Shown piece after piece: positions 1 to 6,808 of a stretch of 8,358 nt of DNA. The stretch comes from Sandaracinomonas sp041180785 (lineage in GTDB: Bacteria; Bacteroidota; Bacteroidia; Cytophagales; Spirosomataceae). Where the stretch lies: assembly GCA_041180785.1 (NCBI GenBank), contig JBEGQV010000045.1, positions 1 to 8,358 on the forward strand, written 5' to 3'. Made by a program: the position numbers and the translations under genes. The notes beneath the pieces are model-generated. The model was not told where the DNA came from. It saw only the letters and a program-made list of their open reading frames with translations, and searched no databases. How positions within the stretch are numbered: the stretch's first letter is position 1; each line of letters starts with the position of its first letter.

Positions 1-1262
1 GTTTCGCACAATCCAAACTAAAGCCCGCATTATCACAAAAAGCAGACGCATTGAAATCTAAAGTCATTGCTTGGCGAAGAGATTTTCATGAACACCCTGA
101 ATTAGGAAATCAAGAATTTCGAACGGCAGAAATCGTTGCCAAACACTTGAAGTCTCTCGGCATCGATGTGCAAGAAAAAGTGGCTTACACGGGTGTTGTG
201 GGTATTTTAAAAGGAGGGAAACCCGGACCGGTAGTTGCTTTGCGTGCAGATATGGATGGACTTCCAGTTACTGAACGTGTCAATATTCCTTTTAAATCGA
301 ATGTTATGACAGAATACAACGGTCAGAAAACGGGTGTCATGCATGCATGTGGACACGATAGTCACGTGGCCATTTTAATGGCAGTAGCAGAAATCTTAGC
401 CTCAGAAAAAGCTAATTTGGCAGGAACCGTCAAATTTATTTTTCAACCTTCCGAGGAAGGAGTTTATAATGCAAACGGTGAATCTATTCTTTCGGGTGCC
501 GAATTAATGGTTAAAGAAGGTGTTTTAGAAAATCCAAAAGTAGAGGCTATTTTTGGATTGCATATTTCAGCTGGATCTGAAAATGGTGTATTAGAATATA
601 AACCTGGGGCAACGATGGCGGCAGTAGATCAGTTAGATATTGTGGTGAAAGGTAAACAAGCTCATGGTGCAAATCCGTGGTTAGGATTAGACCCAATTGT
701 TACTTCCTCTCAAATCATTACAGGTTTACAAACCATTGTTTCAAGAAATGTTAACATTACTGAAGATCCTGCAATTGTTACGGTTGGAGCCATTCATGGC
801 GGTATTCGTCAAAACATCATTCCAGAAAGTGTAAAAATGATAGGAACCATCCGAACTTTTGGAGTGGAACAACGCGAATTAGTTCATAAACGAATTAAAG
901 AAATTGCCACTAATATTGCAGAATCTGCAGGTGCAAAAGCAGATGTGACAATTGGAACAGGTTATCCGGTAACGTTCAACAATGTGGCGTTAGTAGAAAA
1001 AATGTTACCAACCCTACAAGCTGTAAACGGAAAAGAGCGAGTTCGCCAAATTCCTGCTCATACGGGAGCAGAGGATTTCTCCTTTTTTCAACAAAAAGTA
1101 CCTGGATTTTTCTTTTTTTTAGGCGCTCGACCCGCCGATAAAAAATCTGCAACAGAAGTTGCAGCTCATCATACCCCTGATTTTTATTTGGAAGAGTCTG
1201 AATTTCAGGTGGGTGTGAAAGCCTTGAGTCATTTAGTTGTAGATTATTTTGAAAAAAAGTAA
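1..1262 (+). CDS. M20-family metallo-amidohydrolase (N-acyl-amino acid / peptide amidohydrolase), 5' end missing
   Basis: This is a zinc-type hydrolase of the M20D group (hippurate, N-acetyl-amino acid or indole-acetyl-amino acid hydrolases), which cleaves the amide of N-acylated amino acids. The reading frame is open from base 3. The first in-frame start-like codon, TTG at 51, is unlikely to be the start, because the codons before it read FAQSKLKPALSQ, like the end of a signal peptide plus a mature N-terminus. The gene therefore starts upstream, and the enzyme is probably periplasmic or a lipoprotein. Counting from the TTG, I see RADMDGLP (65-72), HACGHD (98-103; Cys100, His102), PSEEG (133-137; Glu135 and Glu136), GLH (His171), HTGAEDF and a C-terminal HHTPDFY (His373/374). 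These match the family's metal-binding and catalytic set. The dimerisation domain lies roughly between residues 180 and 290. The exact substrate cannot be told. A 68-bp gap separates it from the rhamnose genes, so a link to them is unproven. Confidence 0.9.
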   Translation, partial: FAQSKLKPALSQKADALKSKVIAWRRDFHEHPELGNQEFRTAEIVAKHLKSLGIDVQEKVAYTGVVGILKGGKPGPVVALRADMDGLPVTERVNIPFKSNVMTEYNGQKTGVMHACGHDSHVAILMAVAEILASEKANLAGTVKFIFQPSEEGVYNANGESILSGAELMVKEGVLENPKVEAIFGLHISAGSENGVLEYKPGATMAAVDQLDIVVKGKQAHGANPWLGLDPIVTSSQIITGLQTIVSRNVNITEDPAIVTVGAIHGGIRQNIIPESVKMIGTIRTFGVEQRELVHKRIKEIATNIAESAGAKADVTIGTGYPVTFNNVALVEKMLPTLQAVNGKERVRQIPAHTGAEDFSFFQQKVPGFFFFLGARPADKKSATEVAAHHTPDFYLEESEFQVGVKALSHLVVDYFEKK

Positions 1263-1266
1263 CTTA

Positions 1267-1283
1267 CCTTATTTCCTATAAGG
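1267..1283 (+). repeat. small inverted repeat downstream of the amidohydrolase gene
   Basis: CCTTAT (1267-1272) and ATAAGG (1278-1283) form a 6-bp stem with a 5-nt loop, starting 5 nt after the amidohydrolase stop. TTACC (1264-1268) and GGTAA (1286-1290) offer a competing outer pairing. GGACGG (1282-1287) can also pair with CTGTCC (1298-1303) with one wobble. No U-run follows directly, so this is at best a weak terminator or 3'-end-stabilising hairpin. It may also be chance in AT-rich DNA. Confidence 0.3.
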
Positions 1284-1305
1284 ACGGTAAAAAGAAACTG
1301 TCCAT

Positions 1306-1313
1306 TACTTTTG
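1306..1313 (+). promoter_or_regulatory. candidate Bacteroidota -7 promoter element for the rhamnose operon
   Basis: TACTTTTG matches the Bacteroidota primary sigma -7 consensus TAnnTTTG exactly. It lies 17 nt ahead of the ATG at 1331, in the only gap before the operon. Transcription would start near 1318-1321 and leave a very short leader. No clear TTTG -33 element sits about 19 nt upstream, so the promoter may be activator-dependent, or the match may be chance. Confidence 0.4.
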
Positions 1314-1330
1314 TATAAAAAATTGAAATT

Positions 1331-3448
1331 ATGTCTAAAACTTATCGTCATGTTTCCTATTTGTGGGACGATCAGAAGGCTAAGGGCCTAAGTGAGGTAG
1401 AACTTTTCATCTATCGTTCGAATATTTTAGGAGCTGATTTACGAATCACTAATTATGGCGGTGGAAATACTTCCGTTAAAATTACAGACAAAGATCCTTT
1501 AACGGGTGAAGATACAGAAGTAATGTGGATTAAGGGCTCTGGGGGTGATATTGGTACCTTAAAATTATCAGGATGTGCCGCCCTATATATGGAGCGTTTA
1601 TTAAATCTTGAAAAAGTATATAAAGGATTGCATATGGAAGATCAAATGGTGGAGTTGTTCAACCATTGTATCTTTGATTTAAGTTCAAAGGCTCCTTCCA
1701 TCGATACGCCTTTGCATGGATTTTTGCCATTTAAACATATCGACCATCTACATCCGGATGCAGCAATAGCCATTGCTGCTGCTAAAGATGGGGAAAAAAT
1801 TACCGAAGAGCTTTTTGGTGGTAAAATTGGCTGGGTACCTTGGCAAAGACCTGGTTTCGATTTAGGACTTCAATTACGCACCTGTTTGGAGAATGCAGCT
1901 GCTAAAGGAATTCAATTGCGTGGAATCATGTTGGGTTCGCACGGATTGTTTACGTGGGGTGATAATGCCTATGATTGTTATATCAATACCTTGGAAGTTA
2001 TCGAAGCATGTGCGGAATATATTGCACAAAATGAAGGAAAGAAACGTCCGGTTTTTGGTGGTGCTAAAATCCAAAGCTTACCTACTGCACAGCGTACTGC
2101 TCAAGCACAAGCTTTAGCCCCTGTATTAAGAGGATTATGCTCTTCTTACCAATCCATGATTGGTCATTTTACAGATGATGAGCGAGTACTTCAATTTATC
2201 AATTCAAATGATTTGGATGTTTTAGCCCCTTTGGGTACTTCTTGTCCTGACCATTTCTTGCGTACAAAAATTTCTCCTTTGGTATTAAATTTCGGTGCAA
2301 CAGATGATTTGTCAGACACGGAAGCTGTGAAGGCTCGTTTATTGCCTTTATTTGAAGGATATCGTGCCATGTATGCCGATTATTATAACAATTGTAAACA
2401 CGATAATAGTCCTGCCATGCGTGATCCAAATCCCGTGGTAATTTTATATCCAGGTGTAGGTATGTTTACCTTTGCGAAAGACAAGCAAACTGCACGTGTT
2501 GCTGCAGAGTTTTACATCAATGCAATGAATGTTATGCGCGGTGCCGAGGCCATTTCCTCCTATACATCTCTTCCTAAACAAGAGGCATTTGATATTGAAT
2601 ATTGGTTATTAGAAGAGGCTAAATTACAACGTATGCCTAAACCAAAAGCCCTATCAGGTCGTGTGGCATTTGTAACAGGATCCGGTGGCGGAATTGGTAA
2701 AGCAATTGCCAAAAAATTTGCTGAAGAAGGTGCATGTGTGGTGTTGAATGATAACAATGCAGAGCGTTTAGAAGAAGCAAAAGCAGAATTTGTGAAATTA
2801 TTCGGTAAAGATAATGTTGCTGCTGCTGTGGCAGACGTAACGGATGCTTCTACGATAGAAAATGCCATGAATATCGCAGCCTTAGCTTTTGGTGGTATTG
2901 ACTTAGTTGTTAATAATGCAGGAATTTCTATCTCTAAACCAATTTTAGATCATACTGAATCAGATTGGAATAGGTTATATGATATTTTAGTGAAAGGACA
3001 ATATTTAGTGAGTCAAGCTGCTGTACGTGTAATGCGTAAGCAAGCCATGGGAGGAGATATAATCAATATTGTTTCGAAAAATGCAGTAGTAGCCGGACCA
3101 AATAACGTAGGATATGGTTCTGCGAAAGGTGCTCAGGCCCATATGTCGCGTTTATTATCCGCTGAATTAGGTCCTGATAAGATCCGTGTGAACATGGTCA
3201 ACCCAGATGCAGTAATAGCCGATTCCAATATTTGGGCTGGCGGTTGGGCTGAAGGTCGTGCCAAGGCCTATGGCATAACCGTAGCCGAATTGCCTGCTTA
3301 TTACGCTAAAAGAACCTTGTTGAACGAAAGTATCTTGCCAGTAGATATTGCGAATGCTTGTTTTGCTTTAGTGGGTGGATTGTTGAATAAATCAACAGGA
3401 AATGCCATCAATGTGGATGGGGGAGTTGCAGCTGGATTTTTACGTTAA
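1331..3448 (+). CDS. rhaEW: bifunctional L-rhamnulose-1-phosphate aldolase / L-lactaldehyde dehydrogenase
   Basis: This 705-residue cytoplasmic fusion enzyme carries out two consecutive steps: cleavage of L-rhamnulose-1-phosphate to DHAP plus L-lactaldehyde, then NAD-linked oxidation of the lactaldehyde to L-lactate. Residues 1 to about 430 are a class II aldolase/adducin-type domain. It has the substrate-phosphate motif NYGGGNTS (41-48), the likely Zn ligands His139 and His141 (in HIDHLHPDA) and a third His204 (GSHGLF). Residues from about 441 to 705 are a short-chain dehydrogenase with TGSGGGIG (449-456), Asp474 after beta-2 (favours NAD over NADP), NNAG (528-531), Ser582 and the Tyr595/Lys599 YxxxK pair, so all catalytic residues are present. 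The order and length match the RhaEW proteins described in Bacillus and Chloroflexus. The start ATG follows the only intergenic gap and has no Shine-Dalgarno motif, as is usual in Bacteroidota. It is the first gene of the operon; the isomerase begins about 9 nt after its stop. The substrate call rests partly on the neighbours. Confidence 0.93.
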   Translation: MSKTYRHVSYLWDDQKAKGLSEVELFIYRSNILGADLRITNYGGGNTSVKITDKDPLTGEDTEVMWIKGSGGDIGTLKLSGCAALYMERLLNLEKVYKGLHMEDQMVELFNHCIFDLSSKAPSIDTPLHGFLPFKHIDHLHPDAAIAIAAAKDGEKITEELFGGKIGWVPWQRPGFDLGLQLRTCLENAAAKGIQLRGIMLGSHGLFTWGDNAYDCYINTLEVIEACAEYIAQNEGKKRPVFGGAKIQSLPTAQRTAQAQALAPVLRGLCSSYQSMIGHFTDDERVLQFINSNDLDVLAPLGTSCPDHFLRTKISPLVLNFGATDDLSDTEAVKARLLPLFEGYRAMYADYYNNCKHDNSPAMRDPNPVVILYPGVGMFTFAKDKQTARVAAEFYINAMNVMRGAEAISSYTSLPKQEAFDIEYWLLEEAKLQRMPKPKALSGRVAFVTGSGGGIGKAIAKKFAEEGACVVLNDNNAERLEEAKAEFVKLFGKDNVAAAVADVTDASTIENAMNIAALAFGGIDLVVNNAGISISKPILDHTESDWNRLYDILVKGQYLVSQAAVRVMRKQAMGGDIINIVSKNAVVAGPNNVGYGSAKGAQAHMSRLLSAELGPDKIRVNMVNPDAVIADSNIWAGGWAEGRAKAYGITVAELPAYYAKRTLLNESILPVDIANACFALVGGLLNKSTGNAINVDGGVAAGFLR

Positions 3449-3457
3449 ACCTAAGTG

Positions 3458-4732
3458 ATGATGAATTTAGAGAGTTCGATACAAGATTTTAATAACAACG
3501 GATTATCTACGCATCAGCGTAGAATGGATTTTATCAAAAGTGATACACAAATCCCAACGGATTTGATACAAAAATTAAAAGATTTCCAAATTGCCATTCC
3601 TTCTTGGGCTTTAGGGACAGGAGGAACTCGATTTGGTCGTTTCTCTGGCGGAGGCGAACCTGGTACATTAGAGGAGAAAATTTCAGATGTGGGTTTATTA
3701 CATCGCTTAAATAAATCATCGGGAGCAATTTCTTTGCATATTCCTTGGGATATTCCTTCAGATGCCAATGCGATAAAAAAATTAGCCGCAGATCATGGAT
3801 TAGCCTTTGATGCCGTTAATTCAAATACATTTCAAGATCAGGCAAATCAGGCATTGAGTTATAAGTTTGGCTCTTTGCAACATACCGACCAAGCTGTTCG
3901 TCAGCAAGCGATTGAACACAACATTGAAGTAATCAAACATGGTGTTGATTTGGGTTCCAAGTCGATTACGGTTTGGTTGTCAGATGGATCATGCTTTCCA
4001 GGACAATTGAACTTTCGTCGGGCATACGAACGCACGGTAGAAAGTTTAAAAGAAATCTATGCAGCTTTGCCATCTGATTGGAAGTTGTTTTTAGAATATA
4101 AGGCCTATGAGCCAAATTTTTATTCGACAACCGTGGGCGATTGGGGACAATCCTACTCGATGGTGAATAAATTAGGTGCTCAAGCATATACCTTAGTTGA
4201 TTTAGGGCACCATTTGCCCAACGCTAACATCGAACAGATTGTTTCGCTGTTGTTAATGGAAGGTAAATTGGGTGGATTCCATTTCAATGATTCCAAATAT
4301 GGAGATGATGACTTAACAGCAGGTTCCATGAAACCGTATCAGTTATTCCTGATTTTTAATGAACTAGTGGATGGCATGGATGCGAAAGGAATGAATCATG
4401 CAAGTGATCTGGGATGGATGATTGATGCTTCACACAATGTAAAAGATCCATTAGAAGATTTATTGCAATCCGTGGAGGCTATTCAAATTGCCTATGCACA
4501 AGCGTTATTGGTGGATCGTAAAGCATTAGAAGCAGCTCGTGAAGCAAATGATGTAGTGCGTTGTCAAGAAATCTTACAAAATGTCTTCCGTACGGATGTT
4601 CGAGCCTTAGTTGCTCAAGCGCGATTAGAATTAGGTGGCGTGCTAAATCCAGTAGAATTTTACAGAAACGCTGAAATAAGAAAACAATTAATTCAGCAAA
4701 GAGGTTCCAAAACAGTAGCAACTGGTTTGTAA
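3458..4732 (+). CDS. rhaI: L-rhamnose isomerase, Pseudomonas stutzeri RhaI type (TIM-barrel sugar isomerase)
   Basis: This metal-dependent aldose-ketose isomerase converts L-rhamnose to L-rhamnulose in the cytoplasm. The family is often relaxed in specificity and can act on rarer sugars. Its length (424 residues) fits the roughly 430-residue RhaI family. Visible motifs include the N-terminal PSWALGTGGTRFGRF and, numbered from 3458, Glu213 (FLEYKAYEP), Asp248 and His251 (VDLGHH), His275 (GGFHFND), Asp283 and Asp323 (MIDASH). They are spaced like the two-metal site of the P. stutzeri enzyme, so the active site looks intact. Three start codons lie in a row: GTG 3455, ATG 3458 and ATG 3461. I chose the first ATG, but 3461 is equally possible, and the choice changes the protein by one or two residues. 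The start is only 6-12 nt after the rhaEW stop, and the kinase begins 1 nt after this stop, so it sits in mid-operon. Confidence 0.92.
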   Translation: MMNLESSIQDFNNNGLSTHQRRMDFIKSDTQIPTDLIQKLKDFQIAIPSWALGTGGTRFGRFSGGGEPGTLEEKISDVGLLHRLNKSSGAISLHIPWDIPSDANAIKKLAADHGLAFDAVNSNTFQDQANQALSYKFGSLQHTDQAVRQQAIEHNIEVIKHGVDLGSKSITVWLSDGSCFPGQLNFRRAYERTVESLKEIYAALPSDWKLFLEYKAYEPNFYSTTVGDWGQSYSMVNKLGAQAYTLVDLGHHLPNANIEQIVSLLLMEGKLGGFHFNDSKYGDDDLTAGSMKPYQLFLIFNELVDGMDAKGMNHASDLGWMIDASHNVKDPLEDLLQSVEAIQIAYAQALLVDRKALEAAREANDVVRCQEILQNVFRTDVRALVAQARLELGGVLNPVEFYRNAEIRKQLIQQRGSKTVATGL

Positions 4733-4733
4733 A

Positions 4734-6098
4734 ATGAGCAAAATAGATTGTATCGTTATTTTTGATATTGGAAAGACCAACAAGAAATTGTTGGTCTTTG
4801 ACGATAGATACCAGGTTATTCATGATCAATCCACTCAGTTCGCAGAAATTCAAGATGAGGACGGGTTTCCCACAGAAGATGTGGCTTTGTTAGAGGCTTG
4901 GTTAAAACAATCGTTTAAAGAAGTGCTTTCCAATGAAAATTGGCAAGTAAAAGCGATAAATTTTTCAGGCTATGGAGCAAGTTTAGTGCATATTGATGCC
5001 AATGGAAAAGTGGTTGGGTTTTTGAAAAATTATTTAAAACCTGTTCAAAAAGAATTGTTCGATTTGTTTTTTCAAAAATATGGTCCTGAAAAGGATTTGG
5101 CTCGAATCACTTGTTCTCCTGTTTTGGGGAATTTGAATTCGGGTTATCATGCCTATGAAGAGCGACATCATGCACGTTGGCAACAAATCACCTCAGTACT
5201 TCATTTTCCAAATTTCCTGAGCTTTTTATTTCATGGGGAACGAGTGGCTGAAATGACTTCCATTGGTTGCCATACCATGTTGTGGAATTTTGATGCGAAT
5301 CAATACCATGAGTGGGTAGTAAAGGAACAGGTGTATGAAAAACTGCCAGCCATTGAAGCCGGTACATGTACTTTTCCTTTTATTGATCATACCGCTATTC
5401 AAGTTGGATTGGGCTTACATGATTCCTCAGCTGCATTAGTTCCTTATCTTCGCCAATTCAAAGAACCTTTTATTTTGATTTCAACAGGTACATGGTGCAT
5501 TTCCATGAATCCTTTTAATCATGCTGCCTTAACAAGTGAGGAGCTTGAAAATGATGTCTTGGCCTATATGCAATTAGATGGAAATCCCGTAAAAGCTTCC
5601 CGCTTATTTGCAGGTAATGAGCATGAAATTGTTGTCAAAAGGCTCATTGATCATTTTAAAGCGGATGCAAAGTTCTTCAAATCGGTTCGATTTGATACTC
5701 AAACAGCGCAGCTGTTTGAGGTTAAATTGTCCAATGAAAAAAATATAAAAAGAAATTCAACATTTTTAAAAGCCAGTGATTTTTTAGCCAAAGATTTATC
5801 TAGTTTTGCAACAATTGAATTAGCTTATCAAGATTTTGTAACTGATTTGGTGATACAATTGTTATATAGTTTGCATTGGGTTTATCAAGGAGAACCTTGT
5901 AAGATTTTAGTGGATGGTGGATTTAGTAAAAATGATATTTTTATGAATTGTTTGGCAATTGCTTTTCCTTCTTCAGAAATTTATGGTGCAGAAGTAGCAC
6001 AAGCAAGTAGTTTGGGTGCTGCCTTGGCCATTCATGAGAGTTGGAATACGCAAGAGATACCAACCGATTTAATTCAATTGATTCGTTATTTAGGATGA
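4734..6098 (+). CDS. rhaB: FGGY-family carbohydrate kinase, probable L-rhamnulokinase
   Basis: This cytoplasmic sugar kinase is expected to phosphorylate L-rhamnulose at O-1 with ATP and feed the aldolase encoded two genes upstream. At 454 residues it is slightly short for the FGGY family, but all landmarks are present. The N-terminal phosphate-1 loop DIGKTNKK spans 11-18, and NFSGYGASLVHID is at 76-88. GLHDSSAA carries the presumed catalytic base Asp230. The phosphate-2 motif STGTW is at 250-254, and the adenosine-binding motif DGGFSKND (394-401) is followed by ASSLGAA (424-430). The DIGKTNKK form differs from the classical RhaB loop and marks a separate kinase subgroup. The rhamnulose assignment therefore rests on its place between rhaEW/rhaI and lut. 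The ATG lies 1 nt after the isomerase stop, and the TGA overlaps the lutA ATG (ATGA). A strong hairpin lies within codons 13-22. Confidence 0.87.
   Translation: MSKIDCIVIFDIGKTNKKLLVFDDRYQVIHDQSTQFAEIQDEDGFPTEDVALLEAWLKQSFKEVLSNENWQVKAINFSGYGASLVHIDANGKVVGFLKNYLKPVQKELFDLFFQKYGPEKDLARITCSPVLGNLNSGYHAYEERHHARWQQITSVLHFPNFLSFLFHGERVAEMTSIGCHTMLWNFDANQYHEWVVKEQVYEKLPAIEAGTCTFPFIDHTAIQVGLGLHDSSAALVPYLRQFKEPFILISTGTWCISMNPFNHAALTSEELENDVLAYMQLDGNPVKASRLFAGNEHEIVVKRLIDHFKADAKFFKSVRFDTQTAQLFEVKLSNEKNIKRNSTFLKASDFLAKDLSSFATIELAYQDFVTDLVIQLLYSLHWVYQGEPCKILVDGGFSKNDIFMNCLAIAFPSSEIYGAEVAQASSLGAALAIHESWNTQEIPTDLIQLIRYLG
4772..4799 (+). repeat. perfect 12-bp inverted repeat with a GAAA loop inside the kinase gene
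   Basis: AAAGACCAACAA (4772-4783) and TTGTTGGTCTTT (4788-4799) are exact reverse complements separated by GAAA (4784-4787). In mRNA this gives an uninterrupted 12-bp stem capped by a GNRA-type tetraloop, beginning 38 nt after the kinase ATG and 40 nt after the isomerase stop. It overlaps codons 13-22, which encode most of the phosphate-1 loop. A short UUU belongs to the 3' arm, but no U-run follows, so it is not a standard terminator. A role in translation, mRNA decay or processing is inference only. Confidence 0.85.
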
Positions 6099-6808
6099 AA
6101 GTAGCCCTTTTTGTGCCGTGTTATATTGATCAATTTTATCCCAATGTGGCCAAAGCTTCATTGGAATTGTTGCAAAAATTGGGTTGTGAGGTAGTAGTTC
6201 CAATGGGACAAACATGTTGCGGTCAACCCATGGCCAATTCAGGTTTTGCGCATATCACTACTCAATCAGATGCCCATTTTGAACAATTGTTTCAAGACGC
6301 TGAATATATTGTAGGTCCATCTGGAAGTTGTATCTTACATTTAAAAGAGCATCATCCAAATGCAAAAATTCGCTCTTCTGTATATGAGATTTGTGAATTT
6401 TTAGTGGATGTATTGAACGTACAATCTTTGACTAGTAAATTTCCTTATGTAGTAGGTTTACATCAAAGTTGTCATGGTCAGCGTGGTTTGGGGCTTTCCT
6501 CCATGTCCGAGCGAAATGAGCCTTATTATTCGAAAATCAACACTTTGTTGAATTTAGTGGAAGGCTTGACTATACAATTACCGGCAAAAGTGGACGAATG
6601 TTGTGGATTTGGTGGGACTTTTTGCGTAACAGAAGAGGCAGTTTCGGTGAAAATGGGTCAAGACCGAGTGCAAGAACACGAAGAAAATAATGTAGAGTAT
6701 ATTGTTGGTGCAGATTCTTCCTGTTTAATGCATTTGGAAGGAATTTTGAAAAGAAAGAGATCAAAAGTACAAGTAAAACACGTTGTAGAAATTCTAAATC
6801 ATGCGTAG
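6095..6808 (+). CDS. lutA: L-lactate oxidation complex subunit LutA (CCG-domain Fe-S oxidoreductase)
   Basis: This is LutA (YkgE in E. coli), one of three subunits that oxidise L-lactate to pyruvate in the cytoplasm. It is 237 residues long, as expected. It holds two heterodisulfide-reductase-B-like cysteine-rich (CCG) repeats: Cys9, Cys41-Cys42 (CCGQP) and Cys79 (GPSGSC), then Cys126 (HQSCHG), Cys169-Cys170 (CCGFGG) and Cys210 (GADSSC). Both repeats look complete. The start is set at the ATG at 6095, which gives MKVALFVPCY, the standard N-terminus, and overlaps the kinase TGA by 4 nt (ATGA). An in-frame TTG at 6041 would add 18 unrelated residues read from within the kinase gene. The 3' end overlaps lutB by 8 nt. 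Beside the rhamnose genes, its likely job is to burn the lactate made by the SDR domain of RhaEW. Confidence 0.93.
   Translation: MKVALFVPCYIDQFYPNVAKASLELLQKLGCEVVVPMGQTCCGQPMANSGFAHITTQSDAHFEQLFQDAEYIVGPSGSCILHLKEHHPNAKIRSSVYEICEFLVDVLNVQSLTSKFPYVVGLHQSCHGQRGLGLSSMSERNEPYYSKINTLLNLVEGLTIQLPAKVDECCGFGGTFCVTEEAVSVKMGQDRVQEHEENNVEYIVGADSSCLMHLEGILKRKRSKVQVKHVVEILNHA

Noticed and set aside
51..53. TTG as the start of the amidohydrolase gene.
   Set aside because: The frame is open to the window edge and the upstream codons look like a signal-peptide end, so the true start lies outside.
917..929. Near-palindrome TGCAGA-A-TCTGCA in the amidohydrolase gene.
   Set aside because: A one-base centre cannot form an RNA hairpin of this size, it is inside coding sequence, and no partner copy was seen.
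1110..1122. T-rich run in the amidohydrolase gene as a terminator tail or phase-variable tract.
   Set aside because: It encodes the family-typical Phe-rich GFFFFLG segment and there is no stem directly before it.
1874..2868. Open frames on both strands within rhaEW (1874-2074, 1893-2117, 2199-2429, 2560-2868).
   Set aside because: They have no recognisable motifs and overlap a strongly supported enzyme-coding frame, so they are shadows.
3455..3457. GTG as the start of the isomerase gene.
   Set aside because: Two ATG codons follow immediately in frame, and ATG is the more likely start. The difference is one or two residues.
4205..4219. Short inverted repeat GGGCA/TGCCC with a 5-nt loop in the isomerase gene.
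   Set aside because: A stem of only 5 bp over conserved active-site codons is easily explained by chance.
4479..4853. A 124-residue open frame on the minus strand across the isomerase/kinase junction.
   Set aside because: It has no family features, and both genes it overlaps have intact catalytic motifs. It is most likely a chance antisense frame.
6041..6094. TTG-initiated N-terminal extension of LutA.
   Set aside because: It lies wholly inside the kinase gene and its 18 residues do not resemble LutA. The ATG at 6095 gives the standard N-terminus and a typical ATGA overlap.
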